Under the pieces are notes generated by a model. The model saw only the letters and a program-made list of their open reading frames with translations, had not been told where the DNA came from and searched no databases. 64,000 nucleotides of DNA from Roseivirga seohaensis (GTDB taxonomy: Bacteria; Bacteroidota; Bacteroidia; Cytophagales; Cyclobacteriaceae), in assembly GCF_001592945.1 (NCBI RefSeq), contig NZ_LRPB01000003.1, positions 1-64,000 on the forward strand, written 5' to 3'. Shown here in pieces: positions 53,058-61,810 of the stretch. Numbering within the stretch: position 1 is the stretch's first letter; each line of letters begins with the position of its first letter. The position numbers and the translations under genes are program-made.

Positions 53058-55871
53058 ATGCCTAAAGACAATAGTATAAAATCTGTCCTCATCATCGGAA
53101 GTGGGCCAATCATCATCGGACAAGCTTGTGAATTTGATTATTCTGGTACTCAAGCCTCAAAATCATTAAGGGAAGAAGGAATCGAGGTAACCCTCATCAA
53201 TTCCAATCCTGCCACAATCATGACCGATCCGGTAACGGCCGATAACGTTTATTTGAAGCCTTTAACAAAAAGGTCCATCATTGAAATTCTAGAAAAGCAT
53301 AAAATTGACGCAGTTCTACCAACTATGGGAGGCCAAACTGCACTCAATTTGGCAATTGACTGTGACAAAGCAGGAATCTGGAAAAAGTATGATGTGAGAA
53401 TTATTGGCGTAGACATTAATGCCATCGAAACTACTGAAGATCGTGAGAAGTTCAGGTTGAAGATGCAAGAAATAGATGTCAACGTTTGTAAAGGAGAAAC
53501 CGCAACATCTTTCTTAAAAGGAAAAGAAATTGCGCAAGAAATTGGTTTTCCGCTCGTGATTCGTCCTTCCTATACATTAGGAGGCTATGGTGGTGGATTT
53601 GTGAACACCCAAGAAGAATTTGACGCTGCGCTAACGCATGGCTTAAATGCTTCACCAATTCACGAAGTATTGGTAGAGCAAAGTATTTTGGGCTGGAAAG
53701 AATACGAACTAGAATTACTCAGAGACAATATTGGCAACGTCATCATCATCTGTTCTATCGAGAACTTTGACCCAATGGGTGTCCATACTGGCGACTCGAT
53801 CACAGTTGCGCCAGCCATGACTTTACCTGACACTGTCTATCAGGAAATGCGTGATTTGGCCATCAAAATGATGAACGCCATTGGTCAGTTTGCAGGAGGC
53901 TGTAATGTACAGTTCTCTGTAAGCCCAGAAGATGACACCATCATTGGTATAGAAATCAACCCTCGTGTTTCAAGGTCTTCGGCACTGGCTTCTAAGGCTA
54001 CTGGTTACCCAATTGCGAAAATTGCCGCTAAGTTGGCCATTGGTTACAACTTAGATGAATTGAAAAACCAGATTACTAAAACCACCTCAGCCTTCTTTGA
54101 GCCTGCACTGGATTATGTAATCGTAAAAATACCTCGTTGGAATTTTGACAAATTCAAAGGTTCTGACAGAAAGCTTGGTTTGCAAATGAAGTCGGTAGGT
54201 GAAGCCATGGGAATTGGCCGAAACTTCCAAGAAGCACTTCAGAAGGCATGTCAATCTTTAGAGATTAAGCGTAACGGATTAGGGGCCGATGGCAAGGAAT
54301 TAAAAGACCAAGCCGCCTTGCTTTACAGCTTAGAAAACCCAAGTTGGAACAGGCTCTTCCATATTTATGACGCTTTTAAGCTTGGCATTCCGTTAAAAAC
54401 CATTCAGAAGAAAACGAAAATCGACAAGTGGTTCCTTCAGCAAATTGAAGAAATGATCCAGTTGGAAGATGAAATCGAAAAGCATAACCTTGAATCTTTA
54501 CCTGAAAGCCTTCTAAGAACGGCCAAGGAAAAAGGGTATGCCGACAGACAAATCGCACATTTGATTAAATGCCTTGAGAGTGAAGTTTTCACTAAAAGAC
54601 ATGAAATGGGCATTAAGCGAGTGTATAAACTTGTGGATACTTGTGCTGCAGAATTTGAAGCCCAAACTCCATATTATTACTCTTCTTTCGATGAAGAAAA
54701 CGAATCGATTAGCAGCGATAAAAAGAAAGTAATTATTCTAGGTTCGGGACCAAACCGTATCGGGCAAGGAATTGAATTTGATTACTCTTGCGTTCACGGT
54801 TTATTGGCCGCCAAAGAATGCGGTTACGAAACCATCATGATCAACTGTAACCCTGAAACGGTTTCTACAGATTTTGATGTGGCAGATAAACTCTACTTCG
54901 AACCTGTTTTCTGGGAACACATTTACGACATTATTCTTCATGAAAAACCAGAAGGTGTAATTGTGCAATTGGGCGGGCAAACTGCCTTGAAACTGGCCGA
55001 GAAGCTCGATCGTTACGGAATCAAAATTATTGGAACGAGCTACAATGCCCTTGATTTAGCGGAAGACAGAGGCCGTTTCTCTGACCTGTTGGCCGAAAAC
55101 GATATTCCTTACCCTAAATTTGGTGTAATTGAAGATGCTGATGAAGCCTTGGAGCTTTCTAAAGAACTAGGCTTTCCATTATTGGTGCGTCCTTCATACG
55201 TGTTAGGAGGCCAGAGCATGAAGATTGTGATCAACGAGCAAGAGCTTGAAGAACACGTGGTCAATATCCTAAAAGACATCCCTGGTAACCGCGTGTTACT
55301 CGATCACTTCTTAGAAAATGCGATTGAAGCAGAAGCCGATGCCATTTGCGATGGAGAAGATGTGTACATCATAGGAATTATGGAGCACATTGAGCCTGCC
55401 GGAATTCACTCTGGCGACTCATATGCTGTGCTACCTCCTTACAGTCTCGGTGATTTCATCATCAGACAAATTGAGGCACACACCAAGAAAATTGCACTTG
55501 CGCTAAACACTGTCGGGCTCATCAATATTCAGTTCGCCATAAAAAATGATAAAGTTTATATCATTGAAGCGAACCCAAGGGCATCGAGAACCGTTCCGTT
55601 TATAGGTAAAGCCTACCAAGAGCCATATGTAAAGTACGCTACAATGGTAATGTTGGGTGAGAAAAAGATCAAAGACTTTGACTTTAAGCCAGTTAAGAAG
55701 GGCTACGCCATTAAAGAACCGGTTTTCTCATTCCATAAATTCCCGAACGTAAACAAGGAACTTGGGCCAGAGATGAAATCTACTGGTGAGGCAATTTACT
55801 TTATAGATGACCTAATGGATGATTATTTCTTGGACATCTACTCTAAAAGGAATTTGTACCTAAGCAGGTAA
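53058..55871 (+). CDS. carB: Carbamoyl-phosphate synthase large subunit without the allosteric domain
   Basis: A 937-residue CarB. Two ATP-grasp halves are visible: the first starts VLIIGSGPIIIGQACEFDYSGTQA (synthetic unit 1), the second VIILGSGPNRIGQGIEFDYSCVHG (about 568 on), with ATP-grasp blocks VIRPSYTLGGYGGGF and LVRPSYVLGGQSMKI. E. coli CarB has about 1073 residues and ends with an MGS-like allosteric domain from about 936; this protein stops at that border (YFLDIYSKRNLYLSR). It makes carbamoyl phosphate for arginine and pyrimidines. No carA is adjacent. Confidence 0.94.
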   Translation: MPKDNSIKSVLIIGSGPIIIGQACEFDYSGTQASKSLREEGIEVTLINSNPATIMTDPVTADNVYLKPLTKRSIIEILEKHKIDAVLPTMGGQTALNLAIDCDKAGIWKKYDVRIIGVDINAIETTEDREKFRLKMQEIDVNVCKGETATSFLKGKEIAQEIGFPLVIRPSYTLGGYGGGFVNTQEEFDAALTHGLNASPIHEVLVEQSILGWKEYELELLRDNIGNVIIICSIENFDPMGVHTGDSITVAPAMTLPDTVYQEMRDLAIKMMNAIGQFAGGCNVQFSVSPEDDTIIGIEINPRVSRSSALASKATGYPIAKIAAKLAIGYNLDELKNQITKTTSAFFEPALDYVIVKIPRWNFDKFKGSDRKLGLQMKSVGEAMGIGRNFQEALQKACQSLEIKRNGLGADGKELKDQAALLYSLENPSWNRLFHIYDAFKLGIPLKTIQKKTKIDKWFLQQIEEMIQLEDEIEKHNLESLPESLLRTAKEKGYADRQIAHLIKCLESEVFTKRHEMGIKRVYKLVDTCAAEFEAQTPYYYSSFDEENESISSDKKKVIILGSGPNRIGQGIEFDYSCVHGLLAAKECGYETIMINCNPETVSTDFDVADKLYFEPVFWEHIYDIILHEKPEGVIVQLGGQTALKLAEKLDRYGIKIIGTSYNALDLAEDRGRFSDLLAENDIPYPKFGVIEDADEALELSKELGFPLLVRPSYVLGGQSMKIVINEQELEEHVVNILKDIPGNRVLLDHFLENAIEAEADAICDGEDVYIIGIMEHIEPAGIHSGDSYAVLPPYSLGDFIIRQIEAHTKKIALALNTVGLINIQFAIKNDKVYIIEANPRASRTVPFIGKAYQEPYVKYATMVMLGEKKIKDFDFKPVKKGYAIKEPVFSFHKFPNVNKELGPEMKSTGEAIYFIDDLMDDYFLDIYSKRNLYLSR

Positions 55872-55877
55872 AACGAT

Positions 55878-56117
55878 ATGTTTTTTAAATTTTTATTCTT
55901 CGTAATTCTAATTGGCTGGATAATCCGCAATGTGCTCCGCTTTTTTGTAGCAGGCCTAACAGGCCAGCAAAGAACGGCTGGCGCTCGCCAACAGTATACG
56001 CAACAACATCGTCCCGAAGGGAAAATCAATGTTGACTACGCGCCTAAGAATACGAAAGAAAAATCCTCTGATAATTTCAGAGGAGGAGAATATGTAGATT
56101 ACGAAGAGGTGGATTAA
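55878..56117 (+). CDS. Small membrane protein of the DUF4834 type
   Basis: A 79-residue protein with one N-terminal hydrophobic helix (MFFKFLFFVILIGWIIRNVLRFFV) and a polar C-terminus (KINVDYAPKNTKEKSSDNF, EYVDYEEVD). The arrangement is that of the DUF4834 small proteins of Bacteroidota, of unknown function. It starts 6 nt after carB and is likely co-transcribed. Its stop codon is inside the terminator hairpin. Confidence 0.72.
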   Translation: MFFKFLFFVILIGWIIRNVLRFFVAGLTGQQRTAGARQQYTQQHRPEGKINVDYAPKNTKEKSSDNFRGGEYVDYEEVD

Positions 56118-56132
56118 TCCACCTCTTTTTTT
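56104..56132 (+). terminator. Terminator of the carB transcript
   Basis: A perfect inverted repeat (AAGAGGTGGATT and its complement AATCCACCTCTT) followed by a T run to 56132; the stop codon TAA lies in its centre. Confidence 0.9.
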
Positions 56133-56144
56133 GTGCTTTTTTGG

Positions 56145-56903
56145 TCACAGCGAGACGCGACCAGTGGGGGGATATCTTCCTTTTAGCCTTTGGAATATTT
56201 CAATTTTATTTGATCCACTGGTCATCAATGTTCGATCATGATGGAAGTTAGATGTTCTGGGCAATGGAGTTTCCAAATCATCAAAATAGTTGTAAAAGAT
56301 TATATACGACATCACAAAATCCAGAATGTTACCATACCAACCGCGGCCTTCAGCCATTTCATATTCCCAACCATAAATTTCATCGGGACTGGTAACATGA
56401 AAAATATCTGACATTAGAGTTAAAGTATTCTCAAAGAATGGCAGGATTAAAAGGTCTCGATCATTTGGAGGGTTTGGGGCTTTGGGATCATAGTATCCTT
56501 GTAATTTGGAGTGTTCGTCTGAATCTAACCAAGAATATACAATGGTGTTAACTGGGTAATTCTGTGCGTTTATATCTTTTATATATTCAGGAACCTCTGA
56601 AAAAACTGGATAAATCGGATTGTTCAAAAAAATAACACCAGTTTCCTGTGGTGAGGATTTTAAAAGTTGAGCTTTATCTTTTAGGTTTTCAACGTCAATT
56701 AGATAGCCAGAAATATGATTGTCCAACCATGCTAATTGTAGGTCTCGATGTTCAAAAAACTTCCAGACTTTGACAATTTCAGAGTGTTGTTCAAAACAAG
56801 TCGTGAAGTGGGTTAATGATTTAATAGTATCATCCATAAATTGATTGTTGTGAATGAAATTAAGTAATGGATGTTTAGATATTAGTAAATTCTCTTTAGT
56901 CAT
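56145..56903 (-). CDS. Hypothetical protein of about 252 residues
   Basis: I recognise no family. It is soluble, with no signal or membrane segment. Mixed composition rich in Asn, Tyr, His and Trp (for example ISGYLIDVENLKDKAQLL, TVIYSWLDSDEHSKLQGYYDPKAPNPPNDRDLLILPFFENTL, YGWEYEMAEGRGWYG). Size and aromatic/acidic content resemble SMI1/KNR4-like immunity or accessory proteins, but no motif proves it. It ends beside the carB terminator and is flanked on its 5' side by two inverted repeats (56932-57017). Probably an accessory gene. Confidence 0.55.
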   Translation of the reverse strand: MTKENLLISKHPLLNFIHNNQFMDDTIKSLTHFTTCFEQHSEIVKVWKFFEHRDLQLAWLDNHISGYLIDVENLKDKAQLLKSSPQETGVIFLNNPIYPVFSEVPEYIKDINAQNYPVNTIVYSWLDSDEHSKLQGYYDPKAPNPPNDRDLLILPFFENTLTLMSDIFHVTSPDEIYGWEYEMAEGRGWYGNILDFVMSYIIFYNYFDDLETPLPRTSNFHHDRTLMTSGSNKIEIFQRLKGRYPPTGRVSL

Positions 56904-56931
56904 AAATGAATTAAAAATAACATTATGTATA

Positions 56932-57017
56932 CGCCACGTTTGTGGCGCATATATCCCATGTAATTTATTAAAACTTCCTTATAGCGATAAATAATAGAGT
57001 GCTATAAGGAAGTTTTA
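56932..57017. repeat. Two inverted repeats upstream of the hypothetical gene
   Basis: CGCCAC/GTGGCG (56932-56947, 4-nt loop) and a 17-bp perfect stem TAAAACTTCCTTATAGC (56969-56985) with GCTATAAGGAAGTTTTA (57001-57017), loop of 15 nt. The longer one may terminate the CPBP-protease transcript on the minus strand, although no good T run follows. Otherwise the intergenic stretch 56904-57057 is empty. Confidence 0.55.
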
Positions 57018-57057
57018 GTGAAGGTTCTTGGAGAAATGGTTCGTATAGCAATTCCAA

Positions 57058-57741
57058 TTATTCTTTAATCCCATGCCTAACATACAACCAAGTAACCAAA
57101 GGCGGCACAAATACAGAAATCACCAGCCCCAAAATCATAATTGCTCCTTCTGGCTCAGTTCCACCAGTTGAAACCAAGGCTATTTCACCCAAAGGGCCTT
57201 TAGAAAACAGTCCGTTGTTAATGGCATTCCAGCCAAGATGAAGACCAAAAGGAAGCATGATAGATTCTGTTTTAGCAAAGGCATATGCCCAAACCAACCC
57301 CATTAAGCCTGTCAGTAGAAATACATAAATCATGGGCACCACATTCCCAAATGCGCCAAACGAAAACCAATGGTAGACGCCAAAAGCAGTTGCCGAAATC
57401 AATACCCCTTTCTTACCGCCTAGTTTTTTGATCAGGAGGTAAAGTAGAGCACCTCGGTAAATCAGCTCTTCGGTGAATACGGATTTGAGATCGTACCAAA
57501 CTGAATCGAGGAGCAATGTAAAACTAAATTGGTCACTCAGAAGCCAGGTTTCAGATCTTAAAACTGCCAGCACAAGGGTAACCATGGTGCAAATAACCGC
57601 GGAAACTAAAAAACCCAATCCGAACTGTTTGAGCCTTTTGGTTACTGGTGTAAAGCATAAAGCCAACAGACTCTTCTTTTCAAAAAGAAAGAGCATTAAC
57701 CAGGATGCAAGAAGAATAATTAGAATGCCGAGCATAGCCAT
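57058..57741 (-). CDS. CPBP family intramembrane metalloprotease
   Basis: A 227-residue protein with about seven hydrophobic segments and the Abi/CPBP motifs: EELIYRGALLYLL (Glu-Glu and Arg, about residue 91), FGVYHWFSFGAFG (His) and HLGWNAINN (His). Family members cleave within membranes (Rce1-like) and some protect against bacteriocins. The target is unknown. Separate from the synthase III gene by 84 nt. Confidence 0.82.
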   Translation of the reverse strand: MAMLGILIILLASWLMLFLFEKKSLLALCFTPVTKRLKQFGLGFLVSAVICTMVTLVLAVLRSETWLLSDQFSFTLLLDSVWYDLKSVFTEELIYRGALLYLLIKKLGGKKGVLISATAFGVYHWFSFGAFGNVVPMIYVFLLTGLMGLVWAYAFAKTESIMLPFGLHLGWNAINNGLFSKGPLGEIALVSTGGTEPEGAIMILGLVISVFVPPLVTWLYVRHGIKE

Positions 57742-57825
57742 TACAAGTCTAAGACATTCTTTTTTGAATAAAAAATGGATTCATTGCTGAACCCATTTAA
57801 GTGATTTCTTATGTCAATAGAAGCC

Positions 57826-58905
57826 TTAAGGCACTTTATACACCATTGCATTAATGTGCATTCCTGCGCCAACTGAGGCAAAAACCAGAATATCTCCAGA
57901 GTTGATTTGATGCCCTTCTAGTTCATTTCGTTGAATTAAATCCAACATAGTCGGGATTGTGGCTACAGAACTATTACCCAAATCTTGAATGGTCATAGGC
58001 ATAAATTCGGCCATAGGTTTTTCTTGTCCGCAGATTTTAAAAAGCTTCTTTAAAATGGCTTCATCCATTTTTTCATTCGCTTGGTGGATCAAAATTTTAT
58101 CTACGTCTTTCAACTCCACTCCCGCTTTGTCCATGGCAGTTTTAATAGCTTCGGCTACATTCACTAGCGCATATTCGTAAATCTTACGGCCTTTCATTTT
58201 TATAAAGCGTTTACCGTTTTGCTTTTCTGGGTGAAAAGAAGCACCCATTTCTAGGTAACTCATTTCAACCGTAGCATCGGTTCTAGAGCTTTGCGAAAGC
58301 ACACCTCCAATGCTATCGGCTGATACTCCTTGAAAAATAGTAGCGCCTGCTCCATCTGCAAAAATCATTGAGTCACGGTCGTGCACATCCACCACACGAC
58401 TAATGGTTTCGGTACCCACCACCAAAACATTTTTGGCATCACCCATCATAATCATTTGGTAGGCCTGAATACTTGATTGCAACCAGCCTGGACAACCGAA
58501 AATCACATCGTAACAAGAAGTAGCAGGATTCTGAATATTGAGATTGTGCTTCACACGCGAGGCCAAGCTTGGCATCATGTCGGTGCGTTGCGTACCCACT
58601 TCCATATCTCCAAAATTGTGAGCTACAATTATGTAATCTAGCTCTTCGGCATCTATTGTACTATTGTCCAATGCATTTTTTGCAGCAATTGTAGCCAAGT
58701 CAGAGGCCTTTTGATCGTCATTGGCATAGCGCCTAGCTTTTATCCCAGTAATGGCTTCAAATTTTCGAATAATTTCAGCATTATCGGCTGTAAACTTCTC
58801 TCCGTTTTCCTGATAGAATTCAGCATTTAGGAAATCTTCATTTTTAACTATTCTTTCGGGAATACAACTTCCCACCCCGTTAATAATTACTTTGCAATCG
58901 CGCAT
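57826..58905 (-). CDS. 3-oxoacyl-ACP synthase III family protein (FabH-like)
   Basis: A 359-residue thiolase-fold condensing enzyme. Catalytic Cys in NPATSCYDVIFGCPGW (about residue 132), His in KILIHQANEKMDE (about 275), Asn in QDLGNSSVATIP (about 310). It is longer than housekeeping FabH (about 320), with an added N-terminal MRDCKVIINGVGSCIPERIVKN. It is 12 nt downstream of a TetR regulator gene, which suggests a lipid-related or stress-regulated branch rather than the core FabH. True substrate is unknown. Confidence 0.82.
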   Translation of the reverse strand: MRDCKVIINGVGSCIPERIVKNEDFLNAEFYQENGEKFTADNAEIIRKFEAITGIKARRYANDDQKASDLATIAAKNALDNSTIDAEELDYIIVAHNFGDMEVGTQRTDMMPSLASRVKHNLNIQNPATSCYDVIFGCPGWLQSSIQAYQMIMMGDAKNVLVVGTETISRVVDVHDRDSMIFADGAGATIFQGVSADSIGGVLSQSSRTDATVEMSYLEMGASFHPEKQNGKRFIKMKGRKIYEYALVNVAEAIKTAMDKAGVELKDVDKILIHQANEKMDEAILKKLFKICGQEKPMAEFMPMTIQDLGNSSVATIPTMLDLIQRNELEGHQINSGDILVFASVGAGMHINAMVYKVP

Positions 58906-58917
58906 AATTCACTTTTG

Positions 58918-59493
58918 TTAATTGTGTTTCACGGCATCCCAACAGGCCTCTGCAGCCTGATCTATCCTGTCGTCTGAAAGATTTTGATTGTTGTCAATAT
59001 GTTGTTTGAGCAAAGACACGATTGGACCATATAGCAATGCTATGATGGTATACAATGGCAGGTCCTTCATGGCCTTGGCCCGCTTGGCCTCAATAAAAAA
59101 CATCATCACAGGCGATAAAATCATAAAAGACTCTTCTCTTGTGAGGTTGCTCATATAAGGCGCGTAGCGGTGCTGCTCAATAAAATTAAATTCCTTTGGG
59201 TGCTTCATAAAATAGTGAACCATGTTTTTCCATAGGTGCATAAAACGTGCTTTAAAATCACCCTCGTCACTATAATTATTGAGCATGGCCCGAATAATAT
59301 CTCGCTTTATCTCTTTGAAAAGCTCATTGATCAGTTCCTCCTTATTTTGAAAATAACGGTATATAGTACCTGCACCAACTCCAGCTCGCTGAGCAATAAT
59401 AGATATTGGCGTACCATGAAAGCCCTGCTCCGAAATTAAATTCAGAGTAGTACCTAAAATCAAGGAACGTTTATCAAGCTTATTTTCAAACAT
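58918..59493 (-). CDS. TetR family transcriptional regulator
   Basis: A 191-residue repressor from MFENKLDKRSLILGTTLNLI. N-terminal helix-turn-helix GFHGTPISIIAQRAGVGAGTIYRYFQNKEEL (about residues 20-50) and a helical ligand/dimer domain behind it. I prefer this start to the ATG at 59517 because an 18-bp perfect palindrome (59503-59520) lies just upstream and would otherwise be inside the coding region. It forms an operon with the synthase III gene 12 nt downstream and is probably autoregulated. Confidence 0.85.
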   Translation of the reverse strand: MFENKLDKRSLILGTTLNLISEQGFHGTPISIIAQRAGVGAGTIYRYFQNKEELINELFKEIKRDIIRAMLNNYSDEGDFKARFMHLWKNMVHYFMKHPKEFNFIEQHRYAPYMSNLTREESFMILSPVMMFFIEAKRAKAMKDLPLYTIIALLYGPIVSLLKQHIDNNQNLSDDRIDQAAEACWDAVKHN

Positions 59494-59502
59494 TTGTAAT
59501 GC

Positions 59503-59520
59503 GGAATGAACGTTCATTCC
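59503..59520. promoter_or_regulatory. Putative TetR operator (perfect 18-bp palindrome)
   Basis: GGAATGAACGTTCATTCC is a perfect 18-bp inverted repeat with GAACGTTC at its centre, 9 nt upstream of the TetR start codon. A TTCCTTCG box lies on the minus strand at about 59527-59534 (one mismatch to a -7 box), which would place the palindrome over the start of transcription. Confidence 0.72.
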
Positions 59521-59617
59521 GTGATACGAAGGAAAAGAGAAATGAATAGAAAACCAATCAGTTTTTAGCTTTTTGTTGGGTATATAGATGTTTTATGAGA
59601 GGTTCTCACGATTAGGC

Positions 59618-59648
59618 TTTGGGCTACCACAGTTTTGACCTATTTTTG
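59618..59648 (+). promoter_or_regulatory. Consensus promoter of accD
   Basis: TTTG (59618-59621), a 19-nt spacer, and TATTTTTG (59641-59648) match both boxes exactly. Divergent from the TetR gene. Confidence 0.8.
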
Positions 59649-59691
59649 TTCCCTATTTGTTTATAAAGTTCAAGCTTAATAAAGAACGCGT

Positions 59692-60534
59692 ATGTCTTGG
59701 TTTGAGAGAAAAGTTAAAGGGATTACTACCCCTACAGAACAGAAGAAAGATGCACCAGACGGTTTATGGTTCAAAACCCCTAACGGGAAGATTGTTCATA
59801 CCCGCGAGCTTAAAAACAATGCATACGTAAGCCCAGAAGATGGCTTTCATGTGCGCATCGGTTCTAAAGAATACTTCGAAATAATTTTCGATAATAATAA
59901 ATTTACTGAAATGGACGCCAAATTGACTTCTGGTGATCCACTTAAGTTTGTTGACAGCAAGCCTTACCCAAAAAGGATTGTAGAAACGCAATCCAAAACT
60001 CAATTGACAGATGCTGTTCGTTCGGCTCATGGTAAAATGAACGGGATTGACATTGTGGTTTCGTGCATGGACTTTGCCTTTATTGGTGGTTCTATGGGGT
60101 CTGTTGTGGGGGAAAAAATTGCAAGAGCAATCGACTTCGCTTTAGAGAACAAAATGCCTTTCTTGATGATTTCGAAATCAGGTGGTGCTCGAATGATGGA
60201 AGCAGGTTATTCATTGATGCAAATGGCCAAAACATCTGCCAAACTTGCACGACTTTCTGAGGCAGGTATTCCTTACATTTCGTTATTGACTGACCCTACT
60301 ACGGGTGGAGTAAGTGCTTCTTACGCCATGTTGGGTGACTTTAACATTGCAGAACCGGGTTCATTAATTGGATTTGCTGGCCCACGAATTATTCGCGATA
60401 CAGTAGGTAAAGATTTACCAAAAGGTTTCCAAAGTGCCGAGTTTGTTCTTGACCATGGCTTCTTAGATTTTATAGTTGACCGCAGGGATTTGAAAAAACA
60501 ATTGACTACATTGTTGAGTATGTTGAAGAATTAA
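59692..60534 (+). CDS. accD: Acetyl-CoA carboxylase beta subunit lacking the zinc-ribbon cysteines
   Basis: A 280-residue carboxyltransferase beta subunit for malonyl-CoA synthesis. The catalytic body is normal ([70 protein letters not shown]). The N-terminal zinc ribbon has lost all four Cys: the two CxxC positions are T29-P-N-G32 (FKTPNGK) and S47-P-E-D50 (YVSPEDG). The rest of the ribbon fold ([12 protein letters not shown]) is recognisable, so it is not simply deleted. A consensus promoter precedes it. Confidence 0.93.
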   Translation: MSWFERKVKGITTPTEQKKDAPDGLWFKTPNGKIVHTRELKNNAYVSPEDGFHVRIGSKEYFEIIFDNNKFTEMDAKLTSGDPLKFVDSKPYPKRIVETQSKTQLTDAVRSAHGKMNGIDIVVSCMDFAFIGGSMGSVVGEKIARAIDFALENKMPFLMISKSGGARMMEAGYSLMQMAKTSAKLARLSEAGIPYISLLTDPTTGGVSASYAMLGDFNIAEPGSLIGFAGPRIIRDTVGKDLPKGFQSAEFVLDHGFLDFIVDRRDLKKQLTTLLSMLKN

Positions 60535-60544
60535 CAACCTCGCT

Positions 60545-60790
60545 ATGAATCTGTCAATTTCTAAAACTGGAGTTCGAGTAGTATTGTCCGTCATACTGAT
60601 GTTCACACTACTCGCCACCTCAATACTTTTAAAGATTGGCGCTCTATCTCTTGGCCTCGCAATTATGGTTTGGGCTACACTCAAAGTGGAAGGTTTTTAC
60701 CCGAAACCTAATAAGAAAGTACAGGCCGTTTGGCTGGGTATTTTGGGCGGATTAACCCTTATAGTGTTAGGCGTCTACGTTTTGGCTTAA
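60545..60790 (+). CDS. Small membrane protein, 81 residues
   Basis: Three hydrophobic segments (VRVVLSVILMFTLLATSILL, IGALSLGLAIMVWATL, VWLGILGGLTLIVLGVYVL) with a short Lys-rich loop between the second and third. No family recognised. It starts 10 nt after accD and ends 42 nt before the radical SAM gene, so co-transcription with accD is likely. The conserved start and good coding length argue that it is real. Confidence 0.58.
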   Translation: MNLSISKTGVRVVLSVILMFTLLATSILLKIGALSLGLAIMVWATLKVEGFYPKPNKKVQAVWLGILGGLTLIVLGVYVLA

Positions 60791-60832
60791 ATCACAGCAG
60801 CAACTACTTAGCTTAACAGTCTGAAGTGCCTT

Positions 60833-61810
60833 ATGAGACTTATTAAGCATCCCATACTTTGCAATTACTACGTTACTTATCGTTGCAACGCGACTTGTAG
60901 CTTTTGCGATATTTGGGAGAAGCCATCGCCTTACATTACGCTAGAAGATGCCGAACGCAATTTTAGCGACCTTAAAAAACTAGGCGTTAAGGTAGTCGAT
61001 TTTACGGGAGGCGAACCGCTCCTCCATCGCGAATTGCCTGAGCTTCTAAAACTGGCAAAATCCTTTGGCCTCATTACTACTGTAACCACCAACGGCTTGC
61101 TCTACCCAAAGCGAGCAGAGTCGCTCAAAGGTTTGGTAGATATGCTCCACTTTTCCCTCGATTATGCCAGCAAAGAAAAGCATGATACCGCCCGTGGTGT
61201 AGCCTGTTTCGATACTGTAATAGAGTCCATTCAGCTGGCCAAAAGTTTGGGAGAAAGACCAGATATTCTGATGACGGTGTTTGAAGAAAATATTGATGAA
61301 ATCGAAAAGGTCTATCAACAAATTACACTTCCGAACAACCTTGTACTTATTCTAAATCCAGTTTTTGAATATAACGAAGTGGAAACGGGACCTTCACTTT
61401 CTTCTTCAACTTTAGACCTTTTAGAAAAGTGGGCTAAACGTAAAAACGTATACCTAAACGAAGGCTTTATCCAATTAAGACGTGATGGCGGAAATCATAT
61501 CGACAAGCCAGTTTGCAAAGCTGGAAGCACAACCATTGTTATTTCTCCGCAAAACGAGTTGGTCATGCCCTGCTATCATTTGGGAATAGAAACTATTCCG
61601 GTTCAAAATGATTTGTTCAACCTTTATCAATCAGAAAAAGTACAGGCTGCTATTGCGATGGAAGGCCTTTACGATGCTTGTGAAGGTTGCGCGATCAACT
61701 GTTACATGCAGCCGAGTTTTGCAGTTGAAATGAATAAGTATTGGTGGAAGGCGCTTCCCAGCACCCTTAAATACAACCGCATCAAAAGCACTTGGAAACA
61801 GCTTTTTTGA
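60833..61810 (+). CDS. Radical SAM protein with C-terminal Cys cluster
   Basis: A 325-residue radical SAM enzyme. The CxxxCxxC cluster is YRCNATCSFCDIW (about residues 17-26), followed by FTGGEPLLH (SAM-binding GGE) and a TIM-barrel-like body. The C-terminal half has Cys in PVCKAG, MPCYHLG and CEGCAINC, which fits an auxiliary Fe-S (SPASM-like) cluster. It could modify a peptide or small molecule; no precursor gene is visible next to it. A role near fatty-acid genes is not supported. The product lies downstream of the small membrane protein gene. Confidence 0.82.
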   Translation: MRLIKHPILCNYYVTYRCNATCSFCDIWEKPSPYITLEDAERNFSDLKKLGVKVVDFTGGEPLLHRELPELLKLAKSFGLITTVTTNGLLYPKRAESLKGLVDMLHFSLDYASKEKHDTARGVACFDTVIESIQLAKSLGERPDILMTVFEENIDEIEKVYQQITLPNNLVLILNPVFEYNEVETGPSLSSSTLDLLEKWAKRKNVYLNEGFIQLRRDGGNHIDKPVCKAGSTTIVISPQNELVMPCYHLGIETIPVQNDLFNLYQSEKVQAAIAMEGLYDACEGCAINCYMQPSFAVEMNKYWWKALPSTLKYNRIKSTWKQLF

